A stretch of DNA of 64,000 bases from Lewinellaceae bacterium (lineage in GTDB: Bacteria > Bacteroidota > Bacteroidia > Chitinophagales > Saprospiraceae): NCBI GenBank assembly GCA_016716135.1, contig JADJWX010000017.1, forward strand, positions 62,001 through 126,000, read 5' to 3'. Shown piece after piece: positions 20,009-29,173 of this stretch. A model generated the notes under the pieces. It had not been told where the DNA came from, searched no databases, and saw only the letters and a program-made list of their open reading frames with translations. The position numbers were made by a program, and so were the translations under genes. Position 1 is the first letter of the stretch; every line of letters begins with the position of its first letter.

Positions 20009-20040
20009 AGTGTCGGCATGACTCGAGTCACACCGACACT
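20009..20040. repeat. 32-bp palindrome upstream of the surface-protein gene
   Basis: AGTGTCGGCATGACTC is followed by GAGTCACACCGACACT, almost a perfect dyad. The core GTCGG-GTGACT is shared with the ends of the larger inverted-repeat element at 25029-25255, so this looks like a solo end or minimal member of that family. It lies 32 bases upstream of the surface-protein start and could also act as an operator. Confidence 0.7.
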
Positions 20041-20131
20041 ACGATAAATTTACGCTTATTACCTAAAAAACAAGGAGCAACTATTTCCAAAAGTCAGGTT
20101 CCTGTCGGGGCGTTCCTTGCCCTGTACCGCT

Positions 20132-20804
20132 TTAAAACCGGCAATACTGCGCCTCCAGCTCCCGGTCGATGCCCTTGCGCACGGCCCGTTTGGCCATCCA
20201 GCGCAATACAGGTTCGAACAGGCTGAACACACCGGGGATATTGGTGTCGCTCCACTGATGATAAGGCCATGTGGTACAGGTTTTTGGGAATGCCCGATTT
20301 TGGGTGCGTGCGCCCGTCGGCAGCCAGGCCGTAGGCGACTTGCAGTGTTTTTTCAAAACCGGCGCTTCCAGGTTGTACCAGCACATTGAATACCACTTTT
20401 TCGGTCTGTGACGGATTGAAAGCGATGCAGCATTCCTACCGTGGCGGTGGCGGACTCCCCGGGCTGGAGTTCGAGAAAGTCCAGGCCCACTTGAATGCCC
20501 AGCGTGCCTTCGACAGCGGTAAACGTTTCGTCGAAGGTTTTGTGAAAGTGGAGGTCATTGCCGCCGCCGGGCGCCAGTTCCACTTGTACGAGGGTGAATT
20601 TCCCCCGGGTCTCAGCAGCGGTTTCGAGGAAGGTGACTTTTCGTGCACAATCGGGTTTTCGATGTGCGGGATGCGGTGGGGCTTGCTGGCAAGTCCGTTG
20701 TTTGTTCGGTTTCTTGCAGCCCCGGTAGTTTCGGGACTGATCACAACTTCGACCGGGTAAAACCGGAAATGGTCGCAAACTACTTTCTGCCGTATTTTGA
20801 GCAT
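20132..20804 (-). pseudogene. Cupin-domain protein, broken by several frameshifts
   Basis: Fragments in three frames join into one cupin protein: PHIENPIVHEK (near 20640), then VTFLETAAETRGKFTLVQVE and LAPGGGNDLHFHKTFDETFT with the metal-binding H-x-H of a Cupin_2 barrel, then LHRFQSVTDR, KVVFNVLVQPGSAGFEKTLQ, and a C-terminal VFSLFEPVLRWMAKRAVRKG that contains a hydrophobic helix. Breaks lie near 20640, 20385 and about 20255. The N-terminal ~35 residues from the ATG at 20804 do not look cupin-like, so the true start may be closer to 20700. The function within the broad cupin family cannot be told. It may be a real gene with sequence errors or a decaying one. Confidence 0.5.
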
Positions 20805-21023
20805 ATTGGTTTAAGCGTTTACGAGCGTGTTTAAGAGTTTGTCCGAAATTCCATTACTGGCCTCCGGCGGCCATAGCCTCTGGCGACAGACGCAGCTATG
20901 GCGAAAAATCTAATGTGGTATGAAAGAAAATTTGCCGCTTTCAGCCCAGTGATAAAATTTTAAACATGCTAAATTCGGCATTAAATAGAAATTAATTAAA
21001 CGGCGCAAACCAGGAAAAAAGGA
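20805..21023. other. Intergenic region with a short hairpin
   Basis: Mostly featureless. GCCATAGC (20870-20877) and GCTATGGC (20895-20902) can pair around a 17-base loop. No promoter matching TAnnTTTG at the right distance from the next gene was found. Confidence 0.4.
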
Positions 21024-21809
21024 ATGAAACACCCGGCAGTTAAAGTATTAGCATTGCTCTTTTCAATATCATTATGCAACCAGGCAGAAGCACAATCCGT
21101 AATATTAGAATTATTATACGCCGAGGCAAAAAACGTATTTAAGGGCAAGGTTGAGCGGATTCGATATGAAAGTTCAAATGGCGAAGGGAGCAGCTTTTCA
21201 GTGCATGTTATCGTCGAAAAAATGTACAAAGGGGACGAACCTTACCATGCAGTTATTTTTGGCGTGGAAAAAGCAGATGTAATAGACGTAGAACTTGACA
21301 CCATTATCCTGGATTATTCATTTAATATAATCCAGGACAGTTCGTACCTGTTTTTTGCAAATGAAATCCGCTTAACAAGTGCCAAAGAAAAGACAGGCCT
21401 GAGCAGATTTATCTCCGAAATAGAAGGAATTCCTGTTACCAATAATTTAGAACAACTGCTTGAGAAGTATGACAAGTATACTTTTCTGGAAACAAAAAAT
21501 ACCAGGAACTACCCAACATCAAATTTTGCCCTTGATAAAATGAAAACAAATTCAGGGACAATATTTTCAGGAAAAGTATTAAAAATAGAAGCACGACAAG
21601 GCATCGGGTATGCATTGAAGGTTAGTACGAAATCAGGAAAAAAAACCGTGCTTTCTAAAAATACAAATTGTGTCTGTGGCGAAGGGAGCATCAAGGTTGG
21701 CAGGGTGTATGTATTCTACACCAATAAGGACGAGGCGAATAAATACCGGCTGGTTGATGAATGGTTAAGCATTATAGAAGCAAGCGAATATGATAAACTC
21801 AAATATTAA
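21024..21809 (+). CDS. Secreted AT-rich protein with two possible TIMP/NTR-like (OB-fold) domains
   Basis: The 261-residue protein has a signal peptide MKHPAVKVLALLFSISLCNQ ending at AEAQ. Two segments look alike: AKNVFKGKVERIRYESSNG early and SGTIFSGKVLKIEARQGIG late, each followed by beta strands; the second ends with NCVCGEGSIKVGRVYVFYTN. This layout (F-x-G-x-V start, Cys-x-Cys-Gly near 'KVGRVYVFY') resembles bacterial TIMP/netrin-like OB-fold proteins. The gene is clearly richer in A and T than its neighbours, suggesting different origin. Function is unknown; in animals the fold inhibits metalloproteases, but that role should not be assumed here. Confidence 0.5.
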   Translation: MKHPAVKVLALLFSISLCNQAEAQSVILELLYAEAKNVFKGKVERIRYESSNGEGSSFSVHVIVEKMYKGDEPYHAVIFGVEKADVIDVELDTIILDYSFNIIQDSSYLFFANEIRLTSAKEKTGLSRFISEIEGIPVTNNLEQLLEKYDKYTFLETKNTRNYPTSNFALDKMKTNSGTIFSGKVLKIEARQGIGYALKVSTKSGKKTVLSKNTNCVCGEGSIKVGRVYVFYTNKDEANKYRLVDEWLSIIEASEYDKLKY

Positions 21810-21907
21810 AAAAAGTCGGTAGTCGAAAACAACGCTTCGTGCGGTTAATTTTCAGACTTTTGCTTCCGCCAAAGACAGTTCCAGAGACAGCCTGTCAACT
21901 ACAATAA

Positions 21908-23223
21908 ATGGCCCACCGCAACGCCTACATCAACCCGTTCCTTCGTCTGATCTATTTCGCCCTGCGCGTGCTGGTCTGGTTCGGGCTGCGCGTATTGTAC
22001 CGGCGCAGGCTGGTCTTGGGCAGGGAGCATACGCATTTTGACGGGCCGGCTATCGTGATCGTCAACCATCCGAGCACCCTGATGGACGTCTTGAACCCCG
22101 CGCTGGAAATCTGGCAGGAGATGTTTTTCCTGGCCAATTACGGCATGTTCAAGAACCCAGTGGCCGGTTGGATCCTGCGCCGTTTTTTCTGTATTCCGGT
22201 AAAACGCAAGGAGGATGTGGCCGAGGGCGCCGAACGCGACAACATGAAGGCTTTTGAAAAATCGTTTGAGCACCTGGAAAAAAACGGCGTGCTGTTCATG
22301 GCCGTGGAGGGCACCAGCTGGATGAACCGCTTCGTGCGGCCGCTGAAAACCGGCGTGGCCCGCATCGCGCTGGGCACGGAGGCCCGCAACGACTGGGCGC
22401 TGGGCGTCAAAATTATCCCCATCGGCCTGTCGTACACCGCGCCCGACCGATTTCGCAGCGATGTGGTGGTCAACTTCGGCGCACCGGTGTATGCCCGCGA
22501 ATGGGCCGAAGCCTGGCAAAACAACCACCAACAGGCCATATCCGACCTGATCGGGCACCTCGAAGCCCAACTCAAAACCCTGAGCATCCACACCCGCGAT
22601 GAGGCCGGCGAACTGCTGATTACCCGCCTGGAGGAAATCCTCCAAAACGAACAACCGATTTCGCAAAAAGCCGCATTCGAGCGCTCGCAACGGCTGGTAA
22701 AAACCGCCCTCGACGATCAGGAACTTGGTGCAAAAACGACGGCTTATTTTGAAAACCTGGAGCAAGCCAAACTATCGGATGCCGTGCTGGCGGTGGAACA
22801 AAAACCCGCCCTGTTGCTGAACACGATCCGGCAGGGATTGGGCCTGCTGCTCGGACTCCCGTTTTTGTCCTCGGCTATGCGTTTTGGTTCCTGCCTTGTT
22901 TTTTACCCTGGCTTTTGAATAAAAAAATGGACCTCTACATCGGCTATGCCACTACGGTGAAAATGCTGGCCGGAATGATCACTTTTCCCCTTGCACTCTG
23001 GGGCGCCTGGAAATTGGGCCGGTGGCTTGCCCACGATCCCGTTTGGGCCGGGCTGGCAGTGCTGACCGCCATCCTGCTCGGATATTTTGTAGAGGCGTTT
23101 CAAGACCTGTTCCGGAAATTTACCATCAACCGGAAGGCGATCAAAGCGGCCACCAGCCGGCCACATATCCTGGAACCCTTGTTCCGGCAGCGCCGGGAAA
23201 TTCTGAGCCGGATACCCGGGTAG
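21908..23223 (+). CDS. Lysophospholipid (1-acylglycerol-3-phosphate) acyltransferase family protein, frameshifted
   Basis: The ~438-residue protein has the acyltransferase motifs IVIVNHPSTLMDVLNP (His and Asp of the catalytic pair, here with five residues between) and LFMAVEGTSW (the E-G-T substrate loop), plus PIGLSYTAPDRFRSDVVVNF with GAPV. It would transfer acyl chains to lysophospholipids at the inner membrane. The frame breaks near 22865; one T added to GTTTTTG joins LLLGLPF to FVLGYAFWFLPCFLPWLLN, giving C-terminal membrane helices that continue to 23223 (YATTVKMLAGMITFPLALWG). These C-terminal helices are typical of the longer Bacteroidota members. It stands alone. Confidence 0.8.
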
Positions 23224-23425
23224 CGCACGCGCTTTTTTCCCCTTATTGTATTGATTTATATCAGCTGAGCAGTCGGTCCGTGTCATGGGCCGGTAGTTGC
23301 AGAACCGGCAAGTTTGGAGCGGAGTTTTTTTTAAAAAAAATGCCGTTAACCGGGCTTACCCGTCGGGTTCTGTTTTTACAAATGCCGGATCAACGCGGGC
23401 GATAAGCCACAAAGCAGCCATACCG

Positions 23426-25012
23426 ATGCAAAGAATAATGTTAATACTCGTTGCCAGCCTTCTTTTGGTGCTCAGCGGTTGTACTATACTGGGGTTGATC
23501 ATTGGCGGATCGAAAGACAAAGACAGATCCGTGACCGTTTCCGGCTGGGATATTGTCGAACTCCCCATAAAACAACCCATCACCGTTTACACAAACAACC
23601 AGCGCAAAATAACCGGCCGGTACATGGGTGTAACCTACCAGATCGAAGATGAAAAAGATACCGTGCTAAATGCCGTAAAACTCCTCCGGCCTATGGAGGG
23701 TGTGGAGCAAATCCCAATGACCGATATTGCCTACATAAAAACCCGGCATGACAAGGGGAAGATTACAGGCGCTCTAATTGGGCTGGCCATCGATGGGGCC
23801 ATTGTGGTGGCTGCTATAAGTTCGTTTTCGTTTACCATGTTTAACGCCGCTAACACATCCACATCCTGTCCGCTGGTGTACAGTTTTGACGGTACGGATT
23901 ACCAGCTCGATGCCGAGCCGTTCGGCGGCGCCATTTTTCAGGCCGCCGAGCGCCCCGACTGGGATAACCTGGATCATCTGAAAGCCACCGACGGCGTGTA
24001 CCGCCTGAAAATGGCCAATGTGGACAACGAAACCCAACACGTCGACTTTGTGCATTTGCTGGCCGTCGATCACCCTGCCGGCTCCCGGGTTTACCCTTCT
24101 TTTAACGGCAAACTGCACACGGTCAGTCGGTTGCAGGCGCCACGTACAGCAAGCGATTTACACGGATTCGATGTAAAAAACGCCCTTCGACGTGCCAACG
24201 GCGACTTCTGGCTCAGTAACCCCTTCGGCCGCAATCTGGACGATCCGGCTACGCTGCGCGACGGTATCGTACTCGAGTTCGACCGGCCGGCCGATGCGCG
24301 CCATGCGGCTCTCGTTTTACAAGTGCAAAACACACCGTGGGCGGCCGGCACCATGCACGACCTCCTGGAACTGCCGGGCAGTGCACTGCCCGATTGGTAT
24401 CGCGAACTCAATGAATCCTATACCGCGCGCAAGCAGTTCATGGACTTCTTCGTGCAGGAAGGCATGTTGCAGGTATCCATCTGGACGAAAACCGGCTGGC
24501 AACCCGCCGGGCATGTTTGGGTGGCAGGGCCCGCCATAGCCAAGGACATCCTTGTGGAACTGGACGTACCGGAATCCAGCGCGAGCACCTTCAAAATCAA
24601 ACTGGAAGCCCCGCCCGGTGTTTGGATCGTGCATAGCGCCGAATTGGATTTTAACTACTACAATGTGCCTTCCTTTGTCAAAACGCTGACACCACAAAAA
24701 GCGGTGGACCAGAACGGCCGGAATTTGCTACCCATGTTGGAAAAAGCGGATAACCGGTATTACGAAATGGCGCAGGCTACAGACGAGGCCTGGCTTGAAT
24801 TTCCGGCGCCGCCAAAACAAAAAGGGATGACGCGAAGCGTAATTCTGAACAGCGGCGGGTACTACACCATCCACACGCAAAATCAAGGTACCCCGCAAAT
24901 GGAACTGTTGCAGCAGATGCTGGAGCAGCCCGGCACATTCACCCGTTTTGAGTTGGAAAAACTGTACAAAAAAACGGATGCGCTGCTACGCGTAACGGCG
25001 GCAGTTCAGTGA
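23426..25012 (+). CDS. Large lipoprotein of unknown function
   Basis: The ATG at 23426 gives MQRIMLILVASLLLVLSGCT, with the lipobox LSGC, so the 528-residue product is predicted to be lipidated. An early segment (ITVYTNNQRKITGRYMGVTY and IPMTDIAYIKTRHDKGKITG) is followed by a hydrophobic stretch GALIGLAIDGAIVVAAIS. Then comes CPLVYSFDGTDYQLDAEPFG, a phrase seen in large Bacteroidota lipoproteins of unknown role, and further beta-rich regions up to the end. No catalytic motif is recognised. It is monocistronic, with a 200-base gap upstream and a long inverted-repeat element immediately downstream. Confidence 0.65.
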   Translation: MQRIMLILVASLLLVLSGCTILGLIIGGSKDKDRSVTVSGWDIVELPIKQPITVYTNNQRKITGRYMGVTYQIEDEKDTVLNAVKLLRPMEGVEQIPMTDIAYIKTRHDKGKITGALIGLAIDGAIVVAAISSFSFTMFNAANTSTSCPLVYSFDGTDYQLDAEPFGGAIFQAAERPDWDNLDHLKATDGVYRLKMANVDNETQHVDFVHLLAVDHPAGSRVYPSFNGKLHTVSRLQAPRTASDLHGFDVKNALRRANGDFWLSNPFGRNLDDPATLRDGIVLEFDRPADARHAALVLQVQNTPWAAGTMHDLLELPGSALPDWYRELNESYTARKQFMDFFVQEGMLQVSIWTKTGWQPAGHVWVAGPAIAKDILVELDVPESSASTFKIKLEAPPGVWIVHSAELDFNYYNVPSFVKTLTPQKAVDQNGRNLLPMLEKADNRYYEMAQATDEAWLEFPAPPKQKGMTRSVILNSGGYYTIHTQNQGTPQMELLQQMLEQPGTFTRFELEKLYKKTDALLRVTAAVQ

Positions 25013-25028
25013 AAAAGGGTTTTTCATA

Positions 25029-25255
25029 TTGTCGGCGTGACTGCGAGTCTAATGTCGTCAATTTAAGAAATCAGAGGAGGTGGACACTTTTCAAATTTGA
25101 CTTTTCAAATTGAACTTTTGACTTTTTTAAGAGCAATATCAGTTAGGGAAGTTCCTTTTAAGTCAAATTTGAAAAGTCTAATTTGAAAAGTCAAAAGTGT
25201 ACACCCACCCAAATACCTTAAATTGACGACATTAGACTGCGAGTCACGCCGACAA
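25029..25255. mobile_element. MITE-like inverted-repeat element, 227 bp
   Basis: The two ends are ~39-bp inverted repeats beginning TTGTCGGCGTGACT and reading inward through GTCTAATGTCGTCAATTTAA, with a small inversion-like difference (GCGAGT versus CGCAGT). Inside, a second dyad built on CTTTTCAAATTTGACTTTTC spans most of the element, so the whole can fold into a long hairpin. There is no coding potential. The outer sequence recurs partly at 20009-20040 and 63009-63249. A miniature transposable element or a large REP-type structure are both possible; no clear target-site duplication was seen. Confidence 0.7.
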
Positions 25256-25298
25256 TTGGCTAATGATTGTCCATTTTAACCCTGGGCTAAACAAACTA

Positions 25299-27494
25299 TC
25301 AGGGAACAACTTTAAAAACCAGATCGCCCAACAACACCCGTGGCGCCGAATCGCCGGGGCACTTGGCGTGCGGTTCAAGAATATAGATCACCGAACCTAC
25401 GGGAAGCTCCTCCATCTTATCCAGTACCACCCCGGGAATTTTATTATCCCGGATGACGTATTCAATCACGTCGGCGTTAGCTTCGCGAATTGCCAGGGTG
25501 TATTGTGAAATGGCGCAATGTGCATTGTCGTAATCAAAATTTTCAATGACGGCCTCCAGTTTCCGGCTCAGCATATTGCGAATTTCTGCCTGGGAAACCG
25601 TGTTGCTTTGCGAATAATCTGCGAGGTAGGGCACCGGATCAGGGATCCATTTGGCCCGGAATGTCTGCACGCCGAGTTGGACTTCTTTTTTGTTTTTACG
25701 GGTAAACACCTCCACGTTTATCGTTCCCGGTTTGCTTACGCGGACAAAATACCGGCAATCCCCAAGCGGGATCAATGACCCGGACGCGGTTCCACCGGAC
25801 AACCGCAGCTCCAGCTCGCCGCATTTGTAGCCCGGCACCACTACTGTTATCGGGTTGTTCACCCCCACATAAAATACGTTCATTTTGTTGGCAGCAACAG
25901 CCACCGTTGGCGATGGAATTGTAGCAGGCAAAGGTTCAAATTCAACCGGAGGGCGCGTATATTCAGCCAGCGACGGTGATGGTGCAGCCACTGCGGCGAC
26001 TTTTGCCTTCGGCGCATTACTATTTTGATCAAAACGCAGTGCCGGATCGGCGGGGATACGTTTTACCCGGTACATTTTCACACCGAGTTCTTTTTCCAAA
26101 TTATTTTTTTTGGAAAACACGGCGATGCCCAGTTCGCCCGGCGCAGTAGCCACCACATTGTAGCGGCAATCGCCCAGGGCGGTTAGCGTGCCCGGTCCGA
26201 GCAGGCGCACCGTAAGCTCGGCACAGTCGTAGCCCGGCGCCGCTACGGTAACCGGATTGTCTACACCGATATAAAACACATTCATGTTTGTGGCTTCCAC
26301 GGCGATCACCGATGGCGACACCGTATCCGGCGCAATTACCAGGGCTGTCGCGGCGGGTTTGTGCTGTGTTACAACTGGTGCCTGCGCCGTTTCAGCAGGT
26401 GTTCTATCCGGAAAAACAAGTGCCAGTTCGGATGGTGCGGGCTGCGGCTTTTGGGTGAAGGAAGACCAGCCGAGTGCCGCAGCGCTGAGCAGCACAATAC
26501 CGAGGATAAAAATGCCCGGGGAGCGTTGTGCATTTTCGGGTTCCAGGTTGAACAGGCGAAAAATGCGTTGCGCAAATGCGCTTTTACCGATAGCATGCAT
26601 AGCAAATTGATTTAGGGTGAGATGGGTATATTGCAAGTTGGTGAGGGTTTGGGCATACAACAAGCGGTCCGGGCAATAGCGCAGCACCAGGTCGTCGCAG
26701 CAATATTCGCGCTGGCGGCGGGCTTCTTTGGACAGTAACCAAAACAATGGATGGTAAAAGAAACATACCTCCAGGGCCAGTTGAACCAGGTTGATCAGGT
26801 AATCGTGCCGGCGAATGTGCGCCAGTTCGTGCAGCAACAAGGCCTCTACCTGCCCGGGCTGCAACTGGAACAACAAACCCGCTGGAAACAGCACCACCGG
26901 CTTCCAGAACCCCAGGGTCAACGGCTGGCTTACCCGCGTCGATTCCAGCCAGCGCACCGGGCGTCTGATTTGAAGTGCTGCGCTCCACTGTTGCAACTGC
27001 TGCTGCCATTGTTCTGGCACCGGCGTCACACCGGTACGTCGAATACGCCGGCTGAGCCAATAACCGCCCAACAACCGGAGTACCAGCAGCAATGCGCACA
27101 AGCTCCAAAACCAGCCCACCGGGGCCGCCCAGGATTCATACGCCCGGATAAATTGCCGGCGCCAGGGAATGGGTACATCCGCCACCTGAACAACCTGAAG
27201 CAGCGGCGCTACTTCGGGAGCAGGTACCGCCGGCACGTTTTCTTCTGCCGGCACGACGTTCCATTCCCGGCTCCATTGATAATTTTCCCAGGCCGTGCTG
27301 AATGTCAAAACTGCCCAAACCACACTGGCGGTCATACCGAGCAGGGCTGCATGATAAATAGCCCGTGGGTGTTTGCGCCATATTCGGGCAGCTACGCGGA
27401 ACAACAGGTAGATGAGCGTAATTTGCCAGAGGGAATGCAAGACCACCCATCCGAGTGCAGCGGCGAAGGGGTTGAACATGTTGTCAGGGTCCAT
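25299..27494 (-). CDS. M56 (BlaR1-like) metallopeptidase with two GldM-like periplasmic domains
   Basis: The N-terminal ~320 residues form a BlaR1/MecR1-type membrane peptidase: several TM helices and the zinc motif LLHELAHIRRHDYL (HExxH, about residue 221). After one more TM helix (IFILGIVLLSAAALGWSSFT) the protein carries two related domains starting MNVFYIGVDNPVTVAAPGYD (about residue 403) and MNVFYVGVNNPITVVVPGYK (about 536). These match the GldM 'NVLYIGVDNP' type domain; the second continues into a full GldM C-terminal-like domain (LEAVIENFDYDNAHC to VLLGDLVFKVV). BlaR1 homologues sense an external signal and cleave a BlaI-type repressor; the GldM-like part replaces the usual penicillin-binding sensor. 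Its gene follows blaI by 3 bases. Confidence 0.85.
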   Translation of the reverse strand: MDPDNMFNPFAAALGWVVLHSLWQITLIYLLFRVAARIWRKHPRAIYHAALLGMTASVVWAVLTFSTAWENYQWSREWNVVPAEENVPAVPAPEVAPLLQVVQVADVPIPWRRQFIRAYESWAAPVGWFWSLCALLLVLRLLGGYWLSRRIRRTGVTPVPEQWQQQLQQWSAALQIRRPVRWLESTRVSQPLTLGFWKPVVLFPAGLLFQLQPGQVEALLLHELAHIRRHDYLINLVQLALEVCFFYHPLFWLLSKEARRQREYCCDDLVLRYCPDRLLYAQTLTNLQYTHLTLNQFAMHAIGKSAFAQRIFRLFNLEPENAQRSPGIFILGIVLLSAAALGWSSFTQKPQPAPSELALVFPDRTPAETAQAPVVTQHKPAATALVIAPDTVSPSVIAVEATNMNVFYIGVDNPVTVAAPGYDCAELTVRLLGPGTLTALGDCRYNVVATAPGELGIAVFSKKNNLEKELGVKMYRVKRIPADPALRFDQNSNAPKAKVAAVAAPSPSLAEYTRPPVEFEPLPATIPSPTVAVAANKMNVFYVGVNNPITVVVPGYKCGELELRLSGGTASGSLIPLGDCRYFVRVSKPGTINVEVFTRKNKKEVQLGVQTFRAKWIPDPVPYLADYSQSNTVSQAEIRNMLSRKLEAVIENFDYDNAHCAISQYTLAIREANADVIEYVIRDNKIPGVVLDKMEELPVGSVIYILEPHAKCPGDSAPRVLLGDLVFKVVP

Positions 27495-27497
27495 AGG

Positions 27498-27872
27498 TCA
27501 AAGTTGTTTGTCGAGCCAGCTTTTGATGGCGCGCAGTTCATCGGGCGACACTTTGTCGTTGCCCAGGGCATGCATCATCATGTCGAGGGCTGAGCCGCCA
27601 AAGGCAGTATTCAGCATTTTGTCTACCAGTTTTCCTTTCACATCCGCTTCCCGGATGGTGCTGGTGAAATAGTGTGTGCCACCGGTTATTTGTTTTTCCA
27701 GCACGCCTTTTTCCGTGAGGCGCTGAATTTGTTTCAATACCGTGGTGTAGCCGACCTCCCGCGTTTTTGAAATACGCGCGTGGATATCGCGTACCGTTAC
27801 AGGTTCCAGTTCCCAAATCAGGTTCAGGATTTCCAGTTCGGCTTCACTGGGCTGGTACGTTTCGCTTGCCAT
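27498..27872 (-). CDS. blaI: BlaI/MecI family transcriptional repressor
   Basis: The 124-residue protein has the BlaI winged helix (PSEAELEILNLIWELEPVTV, then TREVGYTTVLKQIQRLTEKG) and the C-terminal dimerisation/cleavage region (KGKLVDKMLNTAFGGSALDM). BlaI proteins repress their own operon and are inactivated by cleavage when the partner BlaR1-type peptidase is activated. The partner is encoded 3 bases downstream, so both are co-transcribed. Two matching 16-bp dyads upstream (27906-27951) are the likely operators, and the divergent membrane-protein gene at 28020 may share this control. The target of regulation is probably this operon itself; no beta-lactamase is adjacent, although two serine hydrolases lie 1.2 kb away. 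Confidence 0.9.
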   Translation of the reverse strand: MASETYQPSEAELEILNLIWELEPVTVRDIHARISKTREVGYTTVLKQIQRLTEKGVLEKQITGGTHYFTSTIREADVKGKLVDKMLNTAFGGSALDMMMHALGNDKVSPDELRAIKSWLDKQL

Positions 27873-27905
27873 ATGCTGTGTTTTTTTTAGATAACGGCAA
27901 ATCTA

Positions 27906-27951
27906 TACGACAGTTGTCGTAGATGCAAATATTTTTACGACAACTGTCGTA
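27906..27951. promoter_or_regulatory. Pair of BlaI-type operator dyads
   Basis: TACGACAGTTGTCGTA (27906-27921) and TACGACAACTGTCGTA (27936-27951) are near-identical perfect palindromes with centres exactly 30 bp apart, about three helical turns. They lie 34 bases upstream of blaI and between it and the divergent gene at 28020. The core CGACAnnTGTCG resembles the dyads bound by BlaI/MecI dimers. Confidence 0.85.
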
Positions 27952-28019
27952 GCCTGCGCGATTTTAACAATTCCCGTACCTTGCTTCCTATTCCGCACAC
28001 GCCATATTTCGCGCTTAAA

Positions 28020-28526
28020 ATGTCCAAGGTCAGTCAAAATTTCGCCCAGTATCTTCGCTCGCTTCAAATCCTGTTTGGCGCCTTGGTGGCAGGCCAGGTC
28101 ATTATGCTGACGATTTTTTACTTTTTGCCACAAGCTGCAGGCACAACCTTGCCCGGCGATGGCCTGGCAATCCGGATTCCGATAGTGATCCTGCTGCTCC
28201 TGCCGGCTGCTTTTTTCCTGGGGCGCAGCCGCATTGAGGCAGCCCGGAATATGCCGACCCTGAAAGAAAAAATGCTGGCATACCGCACGGCCCTTGTCCT
28301 TCGCTGGGCACTTTTGGAAGGCAGCGGATTGCTGGCTGCCGTCTTTTTCTTTCTTTCCCGCAACCTGTTGCTGCTCGCCGTGGCCGGCGTGATCATCCTG
28401 GTGTTTATGCTTTTTGTGCCTACGCGGGAACGCACAATTTCGGACCTGGATTTATCCTCCACGGAGCAGGTAGCACTCGACGATCCCAATGAGATTGTGG
28501 CCGAGATTCAACAACGGGGGCTGTAA
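28020..28526 (+). CDS. Integral membrane protein, four TM helices, unknown function
   Basis: The ATG at 28020 gives MSKVSQNFAQYLRSLQILFG, with hydrophobic segments at LFGALVAGQVIMLTIFYFL, IPIVILLLLPAAFFLG, WALLEGSGLLAAVFFFLS and LLLAVAGVIILVFMLFV, followed by a short cytoplasmic tail rich in acidic residues (LSSTEQVALDDPNEIVAEIQ). No family is recognised. It is divergent from blaI and starts 69 bases from the operator pair, so it may belong to the same regulon. An upstream in-frame start exists 39 bases earlier but overlaps the likely promoter region. Confidence 0.65.
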   Translation: MSKVSQNFAQYLRSLQILFGALVAGQVIMLTIFYFLPQAAGTTLPGDGLAIRIPIVILLLLPAAFFLGRSRIEAARNMPTLKEKMLAYRTALVLRWALLEGSGLLAAVFFFLSRNLLLLAVAGVIILVFMLFVPTRERTISDLDLSSTEQVALDDPNEIVAEIQQRGL

Positions 28527-28550
28527 TTTGAAAATTCACGTGTTGTTGAA

Positions 28551-29008
28551 TTAATACTACTTTGTCACTTTAACAATTGCGCCACGCAACGATCAAGAAA
28601 GGTCGAACATCGATCGCTGAATCTTTAGGTAATTTGACCCGAAGCAGGGAACGCCGCCCTTAGCATATTTCCCGCAGAGTAACGCGGAGTTAATTCGGTA
28701 GAGTCCGCAGAGTTCCTATCCCGATGAAGGAAAACTCTGCGGGAAATGCTCTACGAGCCGCTCCAATTCTTGACACCTGATTTCTTAATACTACTTTGTC
28801 ACTTTAAAATCAGATGTTTCGCTACGCTCAACATGACAAGTAATTTTTGTAAAACTTGTTTACCGGATTTCTCGCTCCGCTCGAAACTTACCCGGTGCGT
28901 GTTGGAATTTCGAGCGAAACGAGAAATCGGGGGGAAATTTTATCCCCAAATTACTGTCATGTCGACCAGCGGGAGGCATCTAAACTTAAAGTGACAACGT
29001 AGTATTAA
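28551..29008. repeat. Nested inverted-repeat elements filling the intergenic region
   Basis: The stretch 28785-29008 is bounded by TTAATACTACTTTGTCACTT and its complement, with one mismatch, and includes an inner dyad on GATTTCTCGCTCCGCTCG. A further copy of the same end sequence lies at 28551-28573 as a direct repeat. Between them (28662-28750) is a palindrome with arms starting AGCATATTTCCCGCAGAG, related to the one at 63080-63200. The region has no credible gene and looks like two MITE- or REP-type elements inserted side by side. Confidence 0.7.
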
Positions 29009-29173
29009 AGGAAGGTATGTAAAAAGTTGCCCGATTGGAGCAACAGTGCCTACGGCACGATCAACCATCCCAGCCTTTTGTCCAATAAAACCGGCCGTTG
29101 GCCGAGCCGCATGCCGGAAAATCCGGGCTTCCTGGCCATATTTGACGTATTGGACCAAAATGATGCACGTATT

